A stretch of DNA of 64,000 nucleotides from Natronorubrum halophilum. GTDB lineage: Archaea > Halobacteriota > Halobacteria > Halobacteriales > Natrialbaceae. The translations under genes were made by a program, and so were the position numbers. The notes beneath the pieces are model-generated. The model saw nothing but the letters and a program-made list of their open reading frames with translations. It searched no databases and was not told where the DNA came from. Below are positions 45,921 to 53,884 of the stretch, in pieces; the first letter of the stretch is position 1, and the number at the start of each line of letters is the position of its first letter. The stretch is from NCBI RefSeq assembly GCF_003670115.1, contig NZ_QQTY01000002.1, positions 186,001-250,000 on the forward strand. The letters run 5' to 3'.

Positions 45921-46871
45921 TTACGCGTTGAACGGCCACGTTTCTCCCGCCTCGTCGGGGTTCGATCGGTAGCGCTCGCCGACGGTGACTTCCAGCGCGC
46001 TCGCGGTCGTCTCGAGCGAGAGCGACTCGGTCTCGAGCATCTCGCCGTCCAGACTGTACTCGACCGAGCTCCGTCGGCTCTCGATCGCGAGCGACGGGGC
46101 TCGCCGGCGGACGATGTGTTCGCTCTCGCGGCCGAACAGTCCTTCGAGCGCCGCGCTGCCGATCAGATCGGTGGTCGCGGCGTCCTCGACGATCGTGACC
46201 TCGAGCAGGCCGTCCTCGACGTTGGCCTGTGCCGTTCGCGCACCGGTGAACCGTCGACAGTTACCGATGAGAACGAACAGGGCCTCCCCCTCCCAGTTCC
46301 GGGCCGTCTCTCCGTTCGGACCCGCGGCCGTCTCCACCCGCAGCGGGAGCGAATCGAACCCGTCGACGGTATCGAACGTGTTCTTTACGTACGCGAGCAC
46401 GCCCAACTCCTTCTTGCTCTCGGTGGTCGTCTCGCTACTCGCCTCGGCCGTAATACCGCCGATACAGGAGTTGACGAAAGCCCGGTCGTTCGCCGCCCCG
46501 AGATCGATCTGCTGACGACGACCGTGTTCGATCACCTCGAACCCGTGTTCGACGCCTTCGATGCCGATATTCGCCGCGAAGTTGTTGCCCGTTCCCGCAG
46601 GGATGACGCCGACGGTCGTCGACTCGAGCGCGTCCGCGGCGACGATGCCGTTGATAACTTCGTTTACCGTACCGTCGCCGCCGACGGCAGCGACGAGGTC
46701 GGCGTCGGGTACGGCCTCACGGGCGAACCGTTCTGCGTCGCCGCCCTCCTCGGTCTTTCGAACCGCGAACCCGTGATCTCCCGCCAGTTCGACGACGTCG
46801 TCGACGTGATCCTGGCTCCCGCTGACGGGGTTGAGGACGAGGACGCGGTCGTCCGCTCCGTCGGAATGCAT
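45921..46871 (-). CDS. diacylglycerol kinase-family lipid kinase
   Basis: This 316-residue protein belongs to the YegS/DagK family that phosphorylates lipids. The catalytic motif is VGGDGTVNEVINGIVAAD, preceded by VLNPVSGSQDHVDDVVELA and followed by GVIPAGTGNNFAANIGIEGV. The C-terminal beta domain (SLAIESRRSSVEYSLDGEML) matches the second lobe. Start is MHSDGADDRVLVLNP (46871). Its neighbour is the IDI-1-like gene, so the pair may serve isoprenoid or lipid metabolism; this is inference. It is divergent from the PHP gene. Confidence 0.85.
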   Translation of the reverse strand: MHSDGADDRVLVLNPVSGSQDHVDDVVELAGDHGFAVRKTEEGGDAERFAREAVPDADLVAAVGGDGTVNEVINGIVAADALESTTVGVIPAGTGNNFAANIGIEGVEHGFEVIEHGRRQQIDLGAANDRAFVNSCIGGITAEASSETTTESKKELGVLAYVKNTFDTVDGFDSLPLRVETAAGPNGETARNWEGEALFVLIGNCRRFTGARTAQANVEDGLLEVTIVEDAATTDLIGSAALEGLFGRESEHIVRRRAPSLAIESRRSSVEYSLDGEMLETESLSLETTASALEVTVGERYRSNPDEAGETWPFNA

Positions 46872-46925
46872 ACCTCGGAACACGCCGGCCCAGCGCAAAA
46901 GGGTCTGGCCGGCGTATGCACTTTC

Positions 46926-47633
46926 GTGTACGCCGTCGATCTCCACGCTCACACGAGATTCTTTCACGGCCGCCGGAGCCTCGGCGACCGATTCGACCCG
47001 CTCGGCGCTCGGCTGCTCATGCGGGCGGCCGACCGCCGCGGCCTCGAGGGTGTCGCGACGACCAATCACGATTACTACACGCCGTTCGATCCGCCGGCGA
47101 GCGCCGAAACGCTGCCGGGGATCGAGATCACGACCGACCGCGGCCACGTTCTCGTCGTCGGTCCGGATCCGCCGTCTGAGACCGAACCGGGGGCGCTCTC
47201 GCCGGGCGAGGCGGTCGAGTTGGCCCACGAGCGCGACTGCGCCGCGATCGTCGCCCACCCCTTTCGAAACAGTACGGTGCGGGAACTCGAGGACGTCCCC
47301 TTCGACGCGATCGAGGTCAACGGCAAACACCCGCGTTCGCGACCGCTCGTCGAAGAGTTGGCGGCCGAGCGGGATCTTCCGCTGGTCGGCGGCAGCGACG
47401 CGCACTACCCGTTCGAGGTGGGACGGGCGTACACCGTCGTCGAGGCGGACCGGCTCACGCCCGAATCGGTCGTGGACGCGATCCGCGATGGAAACGTCAG
47501 CGCGCGCATCTCTCGATCCGGATTCGACCGCTTGCTGCGTCGGGGCTACCGGGCGATCCACAACCGCAAGCGCGTGATCGACGCGATCGAGCGACCGACG
47601 CCCGGCGTCGGGACGCCGCCGGGTGAGGACTGA
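46926..47633 (+). CDS. PHP-domain metal-dependent phosphoesterase-like protein
   Basis: This 235-residue PHP protein starts from GTG (MYAVDLHAHTRFFHG). Metal-binding motifs appear in order: DLHAHT, TTNHDYYTPFD, ILHP-like VAHPFRNST and GGSDAHYP. PHP proteins hydrolyse phosphate esters such as nucleotides or histidinol phosphate. The ATG frame nine bases upstream is in another reading frame. Divergent from the lipid kinase with 54 bases between the starts. Confidence 0.82.
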   Translation: MYAVDLHAHTRFFHGRRSLGDRFDPLGARLLMRAADRRGLEGVATTNHDYYTPFDPPASAETLPGIEITTDRGHVLVVGPDPPSETEPGALSPGEAVELAHERDCAAIVAHPFRNSTVRELEDVPFDAIEVNGKHPRSRPLVEELAAERDLPLVGGSDAHYPFEVGRAYTVVEADRLTPESVVDAIRDGNVSARISRSGFDRLLRRGYRAIHNRKRVIDAIERPTPGVGTPPGED

Positions 47634-47819
47634 TGCGCGTCGACTGATCGACGTCCGTCTCGTCGGCTCTGTTCGTCGCGGTCCCGATTCTCGGGACGAT
47701 CCGCGTTCGAGACGACCCCGAAAACGTCCGCGTTCGAGGAGATCCCGAAGAACTCGAGTCGAACGATCGGTATCGCTCCCGAGCGGAACGTCGGTCGGCG
47801 GGAAGTTGCGTGGCTCGTC

Positions 47820-48233
47820 CTAGCCGAGTTCTTCGTCCAGAATCAGCCGCGTCTTCGTGCTCACGACCTCCTCCTGATCGCGCGCCTTCGTGATGAGATC
47901 GTTCACCCCGCGCGTGTCCGCGGCGTCGACGACGAGGACGATGTCCTGTTCACCCGAGACCATCCAGACGAGATCGATCTCTTCCCACTCGGCCATCCGC
48001 TCCGAAACGACCTTCGTGTCGACGTCGACCGCGACGCTGATCTCGAGCATCGCCTGCACGTTTCCGGTTCGGGTCGAGATCGTAAAGCGTTCGATGATGC
48101 CGTCGTCCATCATCCGCTCGACGCGATTGCGGACGGTTCCCTCGCTCGTCTCGACCTCGTTAGCGATCTCTGTGTAGGGTGTCCGGGCGTCTCGCCGGAG
48201 AATATCGAGGATCTGTCGGTCAAGGTCGTCCAT
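47820..48233 (-). CDS. Lrp/AsnC-family transcriptional regulator
   Basis: This 137-residue regulator (MDDLDRQILDILRRDARTPY) has a winged helix with TSEGTVRNRVERMMDDGI and a RAM domain (NVQAMLEISVAVDVDTKVV, then DIVLVVDAADTRGVNDL). It is divergent from carA with 102 bases between. A perfect palindrome in that gap is a likely binding site, so it probably represses itself and/or controls carA. Start is ATG 48233; a TTG 12 bases upstream is possible. Confidence 0.9.
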   Translation of the reverse strand: MDDLDRQILDILRRDARTPYTEIANEVETSEGTVRNRVERMMDDGIIERFTISTRTGNVQAMLEISVAVDVDTKVVSERMAEWEEIDLVWMVSGEQDIVLVVDAADTRGVNDLITKARDQEEVVSTKTRLILDEELG

Positions 48234-48269
48234 GGAGATGTGCAACTATGGGGAAGGGGCACTTACCGA

Positions 48270-48284
48270 TTACGAATTTCGTAA
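48270..48284. promoter_or_regulatory. perfect palindrome, probable Lrp operator
   Basis: TTACGAATTTCGTAA is a perfect 15-base palindrome in the lrp-carA gap. It lies about 52-66 bases before the carA ATG and 37-51 bases before the lrp ATG. A further partly symmetrical TACGTAGATCGTA lies at 48323-48335, next to the carA start. A TATA-like CTTATG is near 48304. Confidence 0.6.
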
Positions 48285-48335
48285 CTCAGCTTCGAAGACA
48301 ACACTTATGGCGGTCGATCCAATACGTAGATCGTA

Positions 48336-49412
48336 ATGACAGCAGCCTACGTTGCACTGGAGGGCGGCCACGTGATCGAGGGACGTGGTCGTGCTTCGGG
48401 AACGGCTCGTGGCGAACTCGTTTTCACGACGGCGTATTCAGGCTACGAAGAAAGTCTCACCGACCCATCCTACGAGGAGCAGATCCTGACCTTCTCGTAT
48501 CCGTTGATCGGTAACTACGGCGTCCGAGAGGAACGCTTCGAGTCCGATCGGGTCCACCCGCGCGCCGTGCTCGCGAAGGAACTCACCGACGACGTCGCCG
48601 AGTGGCTCTCGAGCGAGGGCGTCCCGGCCGTCGACCACCTCGACACCCGAGAGGTCGTCACCGACATCCGTGATAGCGGAGCGATGAAGTGCGGCATCGC
48701 TGTCGGCGAGGACGTCACCGAGGAGGACGCGCTGGCCGAACTCGAGGCCTGCAAGACGATGAGCGAACACACCGAGATCGGCGCGCAGGTCACCGTCGAC
48801 GAGCCGGCCGTCCACGGCGACGAAAACGACGGCGAAACCGTCGCCCTGATCGACTGTGGTGCGAAGGGATCGATCATCGACTCGCTGGTCGCCCGCAACG
48901 CGACGGTTCACGTCCTGCCACACGAAGCGGACGTCGACTCCGTCGAGGCCATCGATCCGGACGTTCTGTTCATCTCGAACGGCCCCGGCGACCCCGCGAA
49001 CTACGAGGGCGCGATCGACCTCGTCGAGGCGTTCGTCGAGGATACGCCCGTCGCCGGCATCTGTCTCGGCCAACAGATCGTCGCCGAAGCGCTCGGCGGC
49101 ACCACCGAGAAGATGACCTTCGGTCACCGCGGCGTCAACCAGCCCGTTCTCGACCTCGAGTCGGGCCGGGTCGTTATGACCACCCAGAACCACGGTTACA
49201 CGGTCGCCGAGCCCGGCGAGCACCTCGAGGTCACCCAGGTCAACGTCAACGACGACACGCCGGAAGGGATCGACGGGATCGAGTACGACGTGCTCACCCG
49301 TCAGTACCACCCCGAAGCGAACCCCGGCCCGGAGGACACCCTCGACTTCTTCGACGACGTCCTCGCGATGGCCGACGCGCACGGTCAGCGAGCGGTCCCC
49401 GCCGACGACTAA
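48336..49412 (+). CDS. carA: carbamoyl-phosphate synthase small subunit
   Basis: CarA is the glutaminase subunit that feeds ammonia to CarB for carbamoyl phosphate, used in pyrimidine and arginine synthesis. The 358-residue protein has an N-terminal small domain (MTAAYVALEGGHVIEGRGRA). Its class I GATase domain shows Cys in AGICLGQQIVAEALGG, the family motif in HRGVNQPV, and His/Glu in QYHPEANPGPEDT. carB is not in this window. The divergent lrp suggests control by amino-acid availability. Confidence 0.95.
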   Translation: MTAAYVALEGGHVIEGRGRASGTARGELVFTTAYSGYEESLTDPSYEEQILTFSYPLIGNYGVREERFESDRVHPRAVLAKELTDDVAEWLSSEGVPAVDHLDTREVVTDIRDSGAMKCGIAVGEDVTEEDALAELEACKTMSEHTEIGAQVTVDEPAVHGDENDGETVALIDCGAKGSIIDSLVARNATVHVLPHEADVDSVEAIDPDVLFISNGPGDPANYEGAIDLVEAFVEDTPVAGICLGQQIVAEALGGTTEKMTFGHRGVNQPVLDLESGRVVMTTQNHGYTVAEPGEHLEVTQVNVNDDTPEGIDGIEYDVLTRQYHPEANPGPEDTLDFFDDVLAMADAHGQRAVPADD

Positions 49413-49585
49413 CCGGACGGCGACTCGGTATCTGTTCTGTGGATGTTGCCGTGTTGGGTCAGTATGACGCTCGGCCTCGAGCAAACTGTTCGTCGTCGAG
49501 AACCGCCGTGAGCCGTCGCTGGTCGCGGTGGCGTCGAATCCGCGATTCACGCGGTCGATTCCCGTTCGCCGACACCGACTGTCGA

Positions 49586-50761
49586 CTACTGTGATCCGGT
49601 GACGATTTCGGCGACCGCTTCGCGGTCGAACAGCTGTTCGTCGGCCGGAATCTCCGGGTAGGGCTCCTCGGACACGTGCCCCGGCCACTCCCCGAACTCC
49701 TCGGGATAGAGCTGTTTGGCGGTCATCTCGAGCTGGAACAGGTTCATGATCGGTCCCTGATAGCGCATTCCGCTGGCGACGACCCGGTCGTTTTGAACCG
49801 CGGCCAGTTCGCTCCCGGCGGGGTCGTCCGCGAGGCGCTCGCGGATCGAGTCGATGGCGTACTGCGGCGTGATTCCCCAGAGGTGGAGAATAACGTCCGG
49901 ATCCGCCTCGAGCATCGTCTCGTAGTCGATTTCGCCCCAGTCGCCCGGCCACTCCTGGTCGGCGAGGGCGTCGTGGGCACCGAGCGGCCGCGTCTCCGCC
50001 TGCCAGAACCCGGGCGTGTTGAGGTGGTAGGCGTAGAACACGCCGTCACCCAGCGTGACCCGCGCGACCGTCGGCCGGTCGTCTTCGGGCGGAAGCCGGG
50101 ATTCGATGTCGGACCGCATCTCGTCGTACACCGCCTCGAGGGCCTCGTAGCGCTCTCGTTCCTGAAAGATCTCGGCGACCGTCTCGAACATCTCCCAGAG
50201 CGTCTCGTACTCGTAGTCGTCGGCGTACGCCTCCGCGGGGTCGCTGTGAACGCCGCTGTGAAAGCTTCCGTACCAGGGACCGAGACGCTCGCTGACCTCG
50301 TCGATAGTGGACTCCGTCCAGCCCGACTCGTTGAGCAGGACGTAGGAGGGATCGAGGAAATGAACGTCGCAGTCGTACGCGTAGAGTTCCTCCTCCCCGA
50401 GCCCGTCCAGGAGCGGGTTCTCGAGGCCCTCCCATTCGAAGTCGACTCCCTCGAGGCGGTCGTAGAACATGTCCATCGTCGACCCCGCCATGTCGGTCGA
50501 GAACAGCGAGTTCACCGCGTCGCCGTGGCCGAGGGCAACCGCCATGTCCGCGTATTGCGGGAACGTGACGAAGGCGTCTTCGGGAACGGCGTCGAACTCG
50601 GCCTCCCCCGCGTGGTTCAGCGAGACCGTGTACGCCGCTTCGTTGGACTCGCCGTCGTTCTCGCCGTCCTCGCCGAGACAGCCGGCGAAGGCTGCACCCC
50701 CGGCCGCAATCGTCCCCAGAAGTGCTCGGCGGCGTCGGTCGAACTGACGTGATGCGTCCAT
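49586..50761 (-). CDS. Tat-exported iron-type ABC substrate-binding lipoprotein
   Basis: This 391-residue protein starts MDASRQFDRRRRALLGTIAA, with a twin-arginine signal and lipobox GGAAFAGC. The mature protein fits the two-lobed FepB/BtuF-type binding protein that captures siderophores, heme or cobalamin. An iron link is supported by a DtxR-like palindrome immediately upstream of the start. The transporter's permease and ATPase are not adjacent. It lies in reverse orientation to carA. Confidence 0.8.
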   Translation of the reverse strand: MDASRQFDRRRRALLGTIAAGGAAFAGCLGEDGENDGESNEAAYTVSLNHAGEAEFDAVPEDAFVTFPQYADMAVALGHGDAVNSLFSTDMAGSTMDMFYDRLEGVDFEWEGLENPLLDGLGEEELYAYDCDVHFLDPSYVLLNESGWTESTIDEVSERLGPWYGSFHSGVHSDPAEAYADDYEYETLWEMFETVAEIFQERERYEALEAVYDEMRSDIESRLPPEDDRPTVARVTLGDGVFYAYHLNTPGFWQAETRPLGAHDALADQEWPGDWGEIDYETMLEADPDVILHLWGITPQYAIDSIRERLADDPAGSELAAVQNDRVVASGMRYQGPIMNLFQLEMTAKQLYPEEFGEWPGHVSEEPYPEIPADEQLFDREAVAEIVTGSQ

Positions 50762-50766
50762 GCGTT

Positions 50767-50780
50767 TTAGGCACACCTAA
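50767..50780. promoter_or_regulatory. DtxR-type iron operator-like palindrome
   Basis: TTAGGCACACCTAA, a perfect palindrome at the arms (TTAGG...CCTAA), lies 6-19 bases upstream of the substrate-binding protein ATG. DtxR/IdeR-type iron repressors bind similar elements in bacteria, and haloarchaeal Idr-like proteins are expected to bind related sites. Its placement over the transcription start suits repression when iron is plentiful. Confidence 0.6.
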
Positions 50781-50978
50781 GAACCCAAAAGCCGTTCGGT
50801 TTTCGGCCAGATAACCACTCTGCGGGTGATCGTGCTGGTTTTTCCACCAGTTTCCGGTGTTCGTCTCGGTCGGTCGGCGCAGGCTGGATCGTCCGCGCGG
50901 ACGACCTCGGTAGTGAATTCTAATCGCCCTTCCTCCTCGCACCGTTCGGATTCGACCCGCTGGCTTCTATCCGTCGCC

Positions 50979-51743
50979 TCACTCCGCGTCCGCGAAGCTG
51001 TACGTGACCGTCACGGACGCGGTCACGCGAACGGGGCCGGCGTCGATCTCGGTCGGAGGCGCGCCGCCTCCCTCGGCGGCCGCCGCGTCGTCGGTCGCCG
51101 TTTCGTAGACCGGGCGAACGCCCACGTCGCTCGTCGAGACCGATCGCGTCCCCGTAATCTCGACGCCGCGGTTGGACGCGATGTGGGCGGCCTCCTCGTC
51201 CGCGTTCGCCAGCGCCCTGTCCAGGGCCTCGTTGCGCCGTTCTTCCCGGGTCGCGTCCTGAAGATCGAACTGGACGCGACCGACGGTGTCCGCGCCGGCC
51301 GCGGTCGCTGCGTCGATCACTTCGCCGGCGCGATCGGGATCGTCGAATTCGACCCGGAACGAGTGGTGTCCCTCGTACCCCGTCCCGTTGTGTACCTGTC
51401 TGACGTTAAATCGGCCGGATTCGACGTTTTCCTCGGGGAGTCCCAGTTCGTCGAACGCCTCCCGGAGCGTCTCGGCGTCGCCGGCCAGTTCGTCGGTCAC
51501 CTCGTCGGCGGTCTCGCCGCTCGCCTCGACGCCGATCGTCAGTATCGCCCGATCCGGCTCCACTTCGACTACCCCCTCGCCGCGCACCTCGATCGCGTTC
51601 CCGGGATCGTCCTCGGGCGGCGCACCGTGACCGTTCGCATCCGACTCCGAACCGGCGGCCGTCCCGAGAACGCCGTCTACACACCCTGCCGTCGTTATCG
51701 CGACGCCGACGCCCGACGCCGCGAGGAACTGTCGTCGATCCAT
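50979..51743 (-). CDS. Tat lipoprotein with SIMPL domain
   Basis: This 254-residue protein starts MDRRQFLAASGVGVAITTAG with a twin-arginine signal and a Cys at the lipobox (TTAGC). The mature part matches SIMPL/DUF541 proteins: AIEVRGEGVVEVEPDRAIL, FRVEFDDPDRAGEVIDAATA and a C-terminal VRVTASVTVTYSF. SIMPL-domain proteins are periplasmic or secreted and lack a defined enzymatic role. Neighbours are the iron-type lipoprotein and the purNH region. Confidence 0.82.
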   Translation of the reverse strand: MDRRQFLAASGVGVAITTAGCVDGVLGTAAGSESDANGHGAPPEDDPGNAIEVRGEGVVEVEPDRAILTIGVEASGETADEVTDELAGDAETLREAFDELGLPEENVESGRFNVRQVHNGTGYEGHHSFRVEFDDPDRAGEVIDAATAAGADTVGRVQFDLQDATREERRNEALDRALANADEEAAHIASNRGVEITGTRSVSTSDVGVRPVYETATDDAAAAEGGGAPPTEIDAGPVRVTASVTVTYSFADAE

Positions 51744-51885
51744 ACGGAGGGATCTCCGGCCGTCGAGATAGCACCACCCCTAGCTAAAACGCGGCTTTGA
51801 GTTACCGTCCCTCCTCGAGTAGCACGAACTCCCGCGTGCGGCGAGCACGACTGCAACCGAGTGTCTGACACGAACTCGGCGTCGC
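51744..51885. other. left part of the gap downstream of the SIMPL gene's start
   Basis: No gene seen here. It holds the promoter region of the SIMPL gene at its left end. The gap continues rightward with the purH-like remnant and repeats up to 52068. Confidence 0.4.
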
Positions 51886-51930
51886 TCAGTCGCGTCTAAA
51901 AGACCGCTGGCCGGTAAACGCCATCGCGGA
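51886..51930 (-). pseudogene. second 3' end of purH (remnant)
   Basis: Reading leftward, the sequence encodes AMAFTGQRSFRRD and a TGA stop. The true purNH gene ends AMAFTGQRSFRHD at 52069. At the DNA level, 51899-51928 matches 52082-52111 with one mismatch. The frame and the stop position agree, so this is a leftover end of a second purH copy rather than chance. The 138 bases between the two ends are repeat-like (several GCTCACTTCGTTCGC-type cores). Confidence 0.75.
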
Positions 51931-51999
51931 TCCACCTTTTTCCGCTCGGGTTCGCTTCGCTCACCCTCGCGCAAAAATCTGTCCGGCGAGAGCACAGCT

Positions 52000-52065
52000 C
52001 TCGCTGACCTTCGCTCACTCCGTTTGCGAAGAGACCAAAAAGCTGCTCACTCACTTCGTTCGCGA
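52000..52065. repeat. GCTCACTTCGTTCGC-type repeat segment between the two purH ends
   Basis: Short inverted-repeat cores of the same type as at 11206, 41475 and 44283 recur here (for example CTCACTTCGTTCGCGAG near 52050). It separates purNH from the purH remnant and could have mediated recombination. Confidence 0.5.
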
Positions 52066-52068
52066 GTA

Positions 52069-53706
52069 TTAATCGTGACGGAAAGACCGCTGACCGGTAA
52101 ACGCCATCGCGATACCGTGTTCGTCCGCGGCCGCGATCACGTCGTCGTCGTTGACCGAGCCGCCAGGTTGAACGACCGCCTCGATGCCCGCCTTCGCGGC
52201 CTCCTCGATACCGTCCGGGAACGGGAAGAACGCGTCCGAGGCCATCACCGCGCCCTCGGCATCCTTGCCCTCCGCGTGTTCGTCGGCTTTCATCGCCGCG
52301 AGTCGAACCGCATCGACGCGGGAAACCTGCCCCATCCCGACGCCGACCGTTTCGGTGCCCTTCGTAAAGAGGATCCCGTTCGATTTGACGTGTTTGAGCG
52401 TCTGCCAGGCGAACACCATCGACTCGAGTTGTTCCTCGGTCGGCTCGCGTTCGGTGACGACCTCGAGATCCTCGACCGAGACCGACTGGAGGTCGCGCTC
52501 CTGCACGAGCCGACCACCCACCAGCGGTTTCTCCGTAAAGCGTTCCGTTCGCTCGCCCAACTCGCCGACGTCGAGCACTCGCAGGTTGCCCTTCTCGAAG
52601 AGCACCTCGAGGGCGTCGTCGGCGTAGCCGGGCGCGACGACGACCTCCTTGAACGAGTCGATGATCCGCTCGGCGGTGTCAGCGTCACACTCGCGATTCA
52701 GCGCGACGATGCCGCCGAACGCGCTCATCGGATCCGTCGAGAGAGCCTTCTCGTAGGCGTTGGTCAGGTCGTCGGCAGTCGCACAGCCGGCCGGATTCGT
52801 GTGCTTGATCACCGCGGCGGCTGGTTCGTCGAACTCCTTGATCAGGTTCAACGCGCCGTCGGCGTCGTTGTAGTTGTTGTACGACAGGGCTTTCGCGCCC
52901 TCGTTCAACTGGTCGGCGTGGACGACGCTGGCCTCGTCGCAGGTGTAGTCGGCGTACACCGCGGCGTCCTGATGGGGGTTCTCGCCGTAGCGGAGCGTGT
53001 CCGCGCGGTCGTCGGAAACCAGCCGACGCGTCGGGAGACCGTTGTGATCGTCAGAATCGGTACTCGCCACGTCGACGTCGACCGATACCTCGCCGGCGTC
53101 CGTATCCACGTCGACACTCCCCTCGGCGAACCACTTCGCCGCACGCGGGTACGCACGGAACTCGCCCTCGTAGAGCACGCGCTCCTTCAGACTCTCCTCA
53201 TCGTCCCCTTCGTAGACTGGAACCGGCTCCTGCGTGACGATCGGACCGCCGTCGACCTCGCTCTCGACGACCGTGCCGTCCTCGTCGGTCGCGTCCGTCA
53301 CGACGTGGACCGTACAGCCCGTGACCGACACGTTCGCCTCGAGCGCGTCGCCCCAGGCGTCCATGCCGGGGAAGGCGGGCAGCAGCGAGGGGTGAACGTT
53401 CAGCGTCGTCGGGGCCTCGGAGAGGAAGGTATCCGAGAGGATTCGCATGTAGCCGTCCAGACAGACGAGATCGAACTCGTGGGCGGACAGGGCCTCGAGC
53501 ACGGCTTTTTCGTGCTCGCTGCGGCTCATCCCCTCGGCGAGCGGGACGACCTCGGTCGGAATTCCGCGCTCGGCGGCGGCCTCGAGCACCGGCGCGTCCT
53601 CGCTGCTCGTGAGGACGACGGCCAGTTCGGCCCCGCCCGGCTTGCGATCGGCGATGTTCAACAGGTTGCGTCCTCGGTTGCCGGCCATCCCGGCGATTCG
53701 CGTCAT
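52069..53706 (-). CDS. purNH: PurN-PurH fusion: GAR formyltransferase / AICAR formyltransferase
   Basis: This 545-residue bifunctional purine enzyme has an N-terminal PurN domain, starting MTRIAGMAGNRGRNLLNIAD, with DGYMRILS and LNVHPSLLPAFPGMDAW (catalytic Asn-His). It catalyses formyl transfer to GAR. The C-terminal domain is the AICARFT part of PurH (YGENPHQDAAVYAD, KHTNPAGCATADDL and a C-terminal QRSFRHD) without the IMP cyclohydrolase (MGS-like) domain. The fusion is known in haloarchaea. Start is ATG 53706; the frame further upstream is not part of it. It is divergent from purB. Confidence 0.94.
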   Translation of the reverse strand: MTRIAGMAGNRGRNLLNIADRKPGGAELAVVLTSSEDAPVLEAAAERGIPTEVVPLAEGMSRSEHEKAVLEALSAHEFDLVCLDGYMRILSDTFLSEAPTTLNVHPSLLPAFPGMDAWGDALEANVSVTGCTVHVVTDATDEDGTVVESEVDGGPIVTQEPVPVYEGDDEESLKERVLYEGEFRAYPRAAKWFAEGSVDVDTDAGEVSVDVDVASTDSDDHNGLPTRRLVSDDRADTLRYGENPHQDAAVYADYTCDEASVVHADQLNEGAKALSYNNYNDADGALNLIKEFDEPAAAVIKHTNPAGCATADDLTNAYEKALSTDPMSAFGGIVALNRECDADTAERIIDSFKEVVVAPGYADDALEVLFEKGNLRVLDVGELGERTERFTEKPLVGGRLVQERDLQSVSVEDLEVVTEREPTEEQLESMVFAWQTLKHVKSNGILFTKGTETVGVGMGQVSRVDAVRLAAMKADEHAEGKDAEGAVMASDAFFPFPDGIEEAAKAGIEAVVQPGGSVNDDDVIAAADEHGIAMAFTGQRSFRHD

Positions 53707-53884
53707 ACTCGGATCCCCGCCCGCGAACGGCAAAGTGGTTGCGGTCTCGATCACCGATTTATCCACGTTGGTGTATTATTCTGGCAGTATTTCCCCCGCG
53801 TTTTCTCGAGATGTGCACGCTCGTGGCCTCGGCGGGGTCGCGGTTTCGATACGCTTTTAGAGCGCGTCAGGAAAGGCTCGCACA

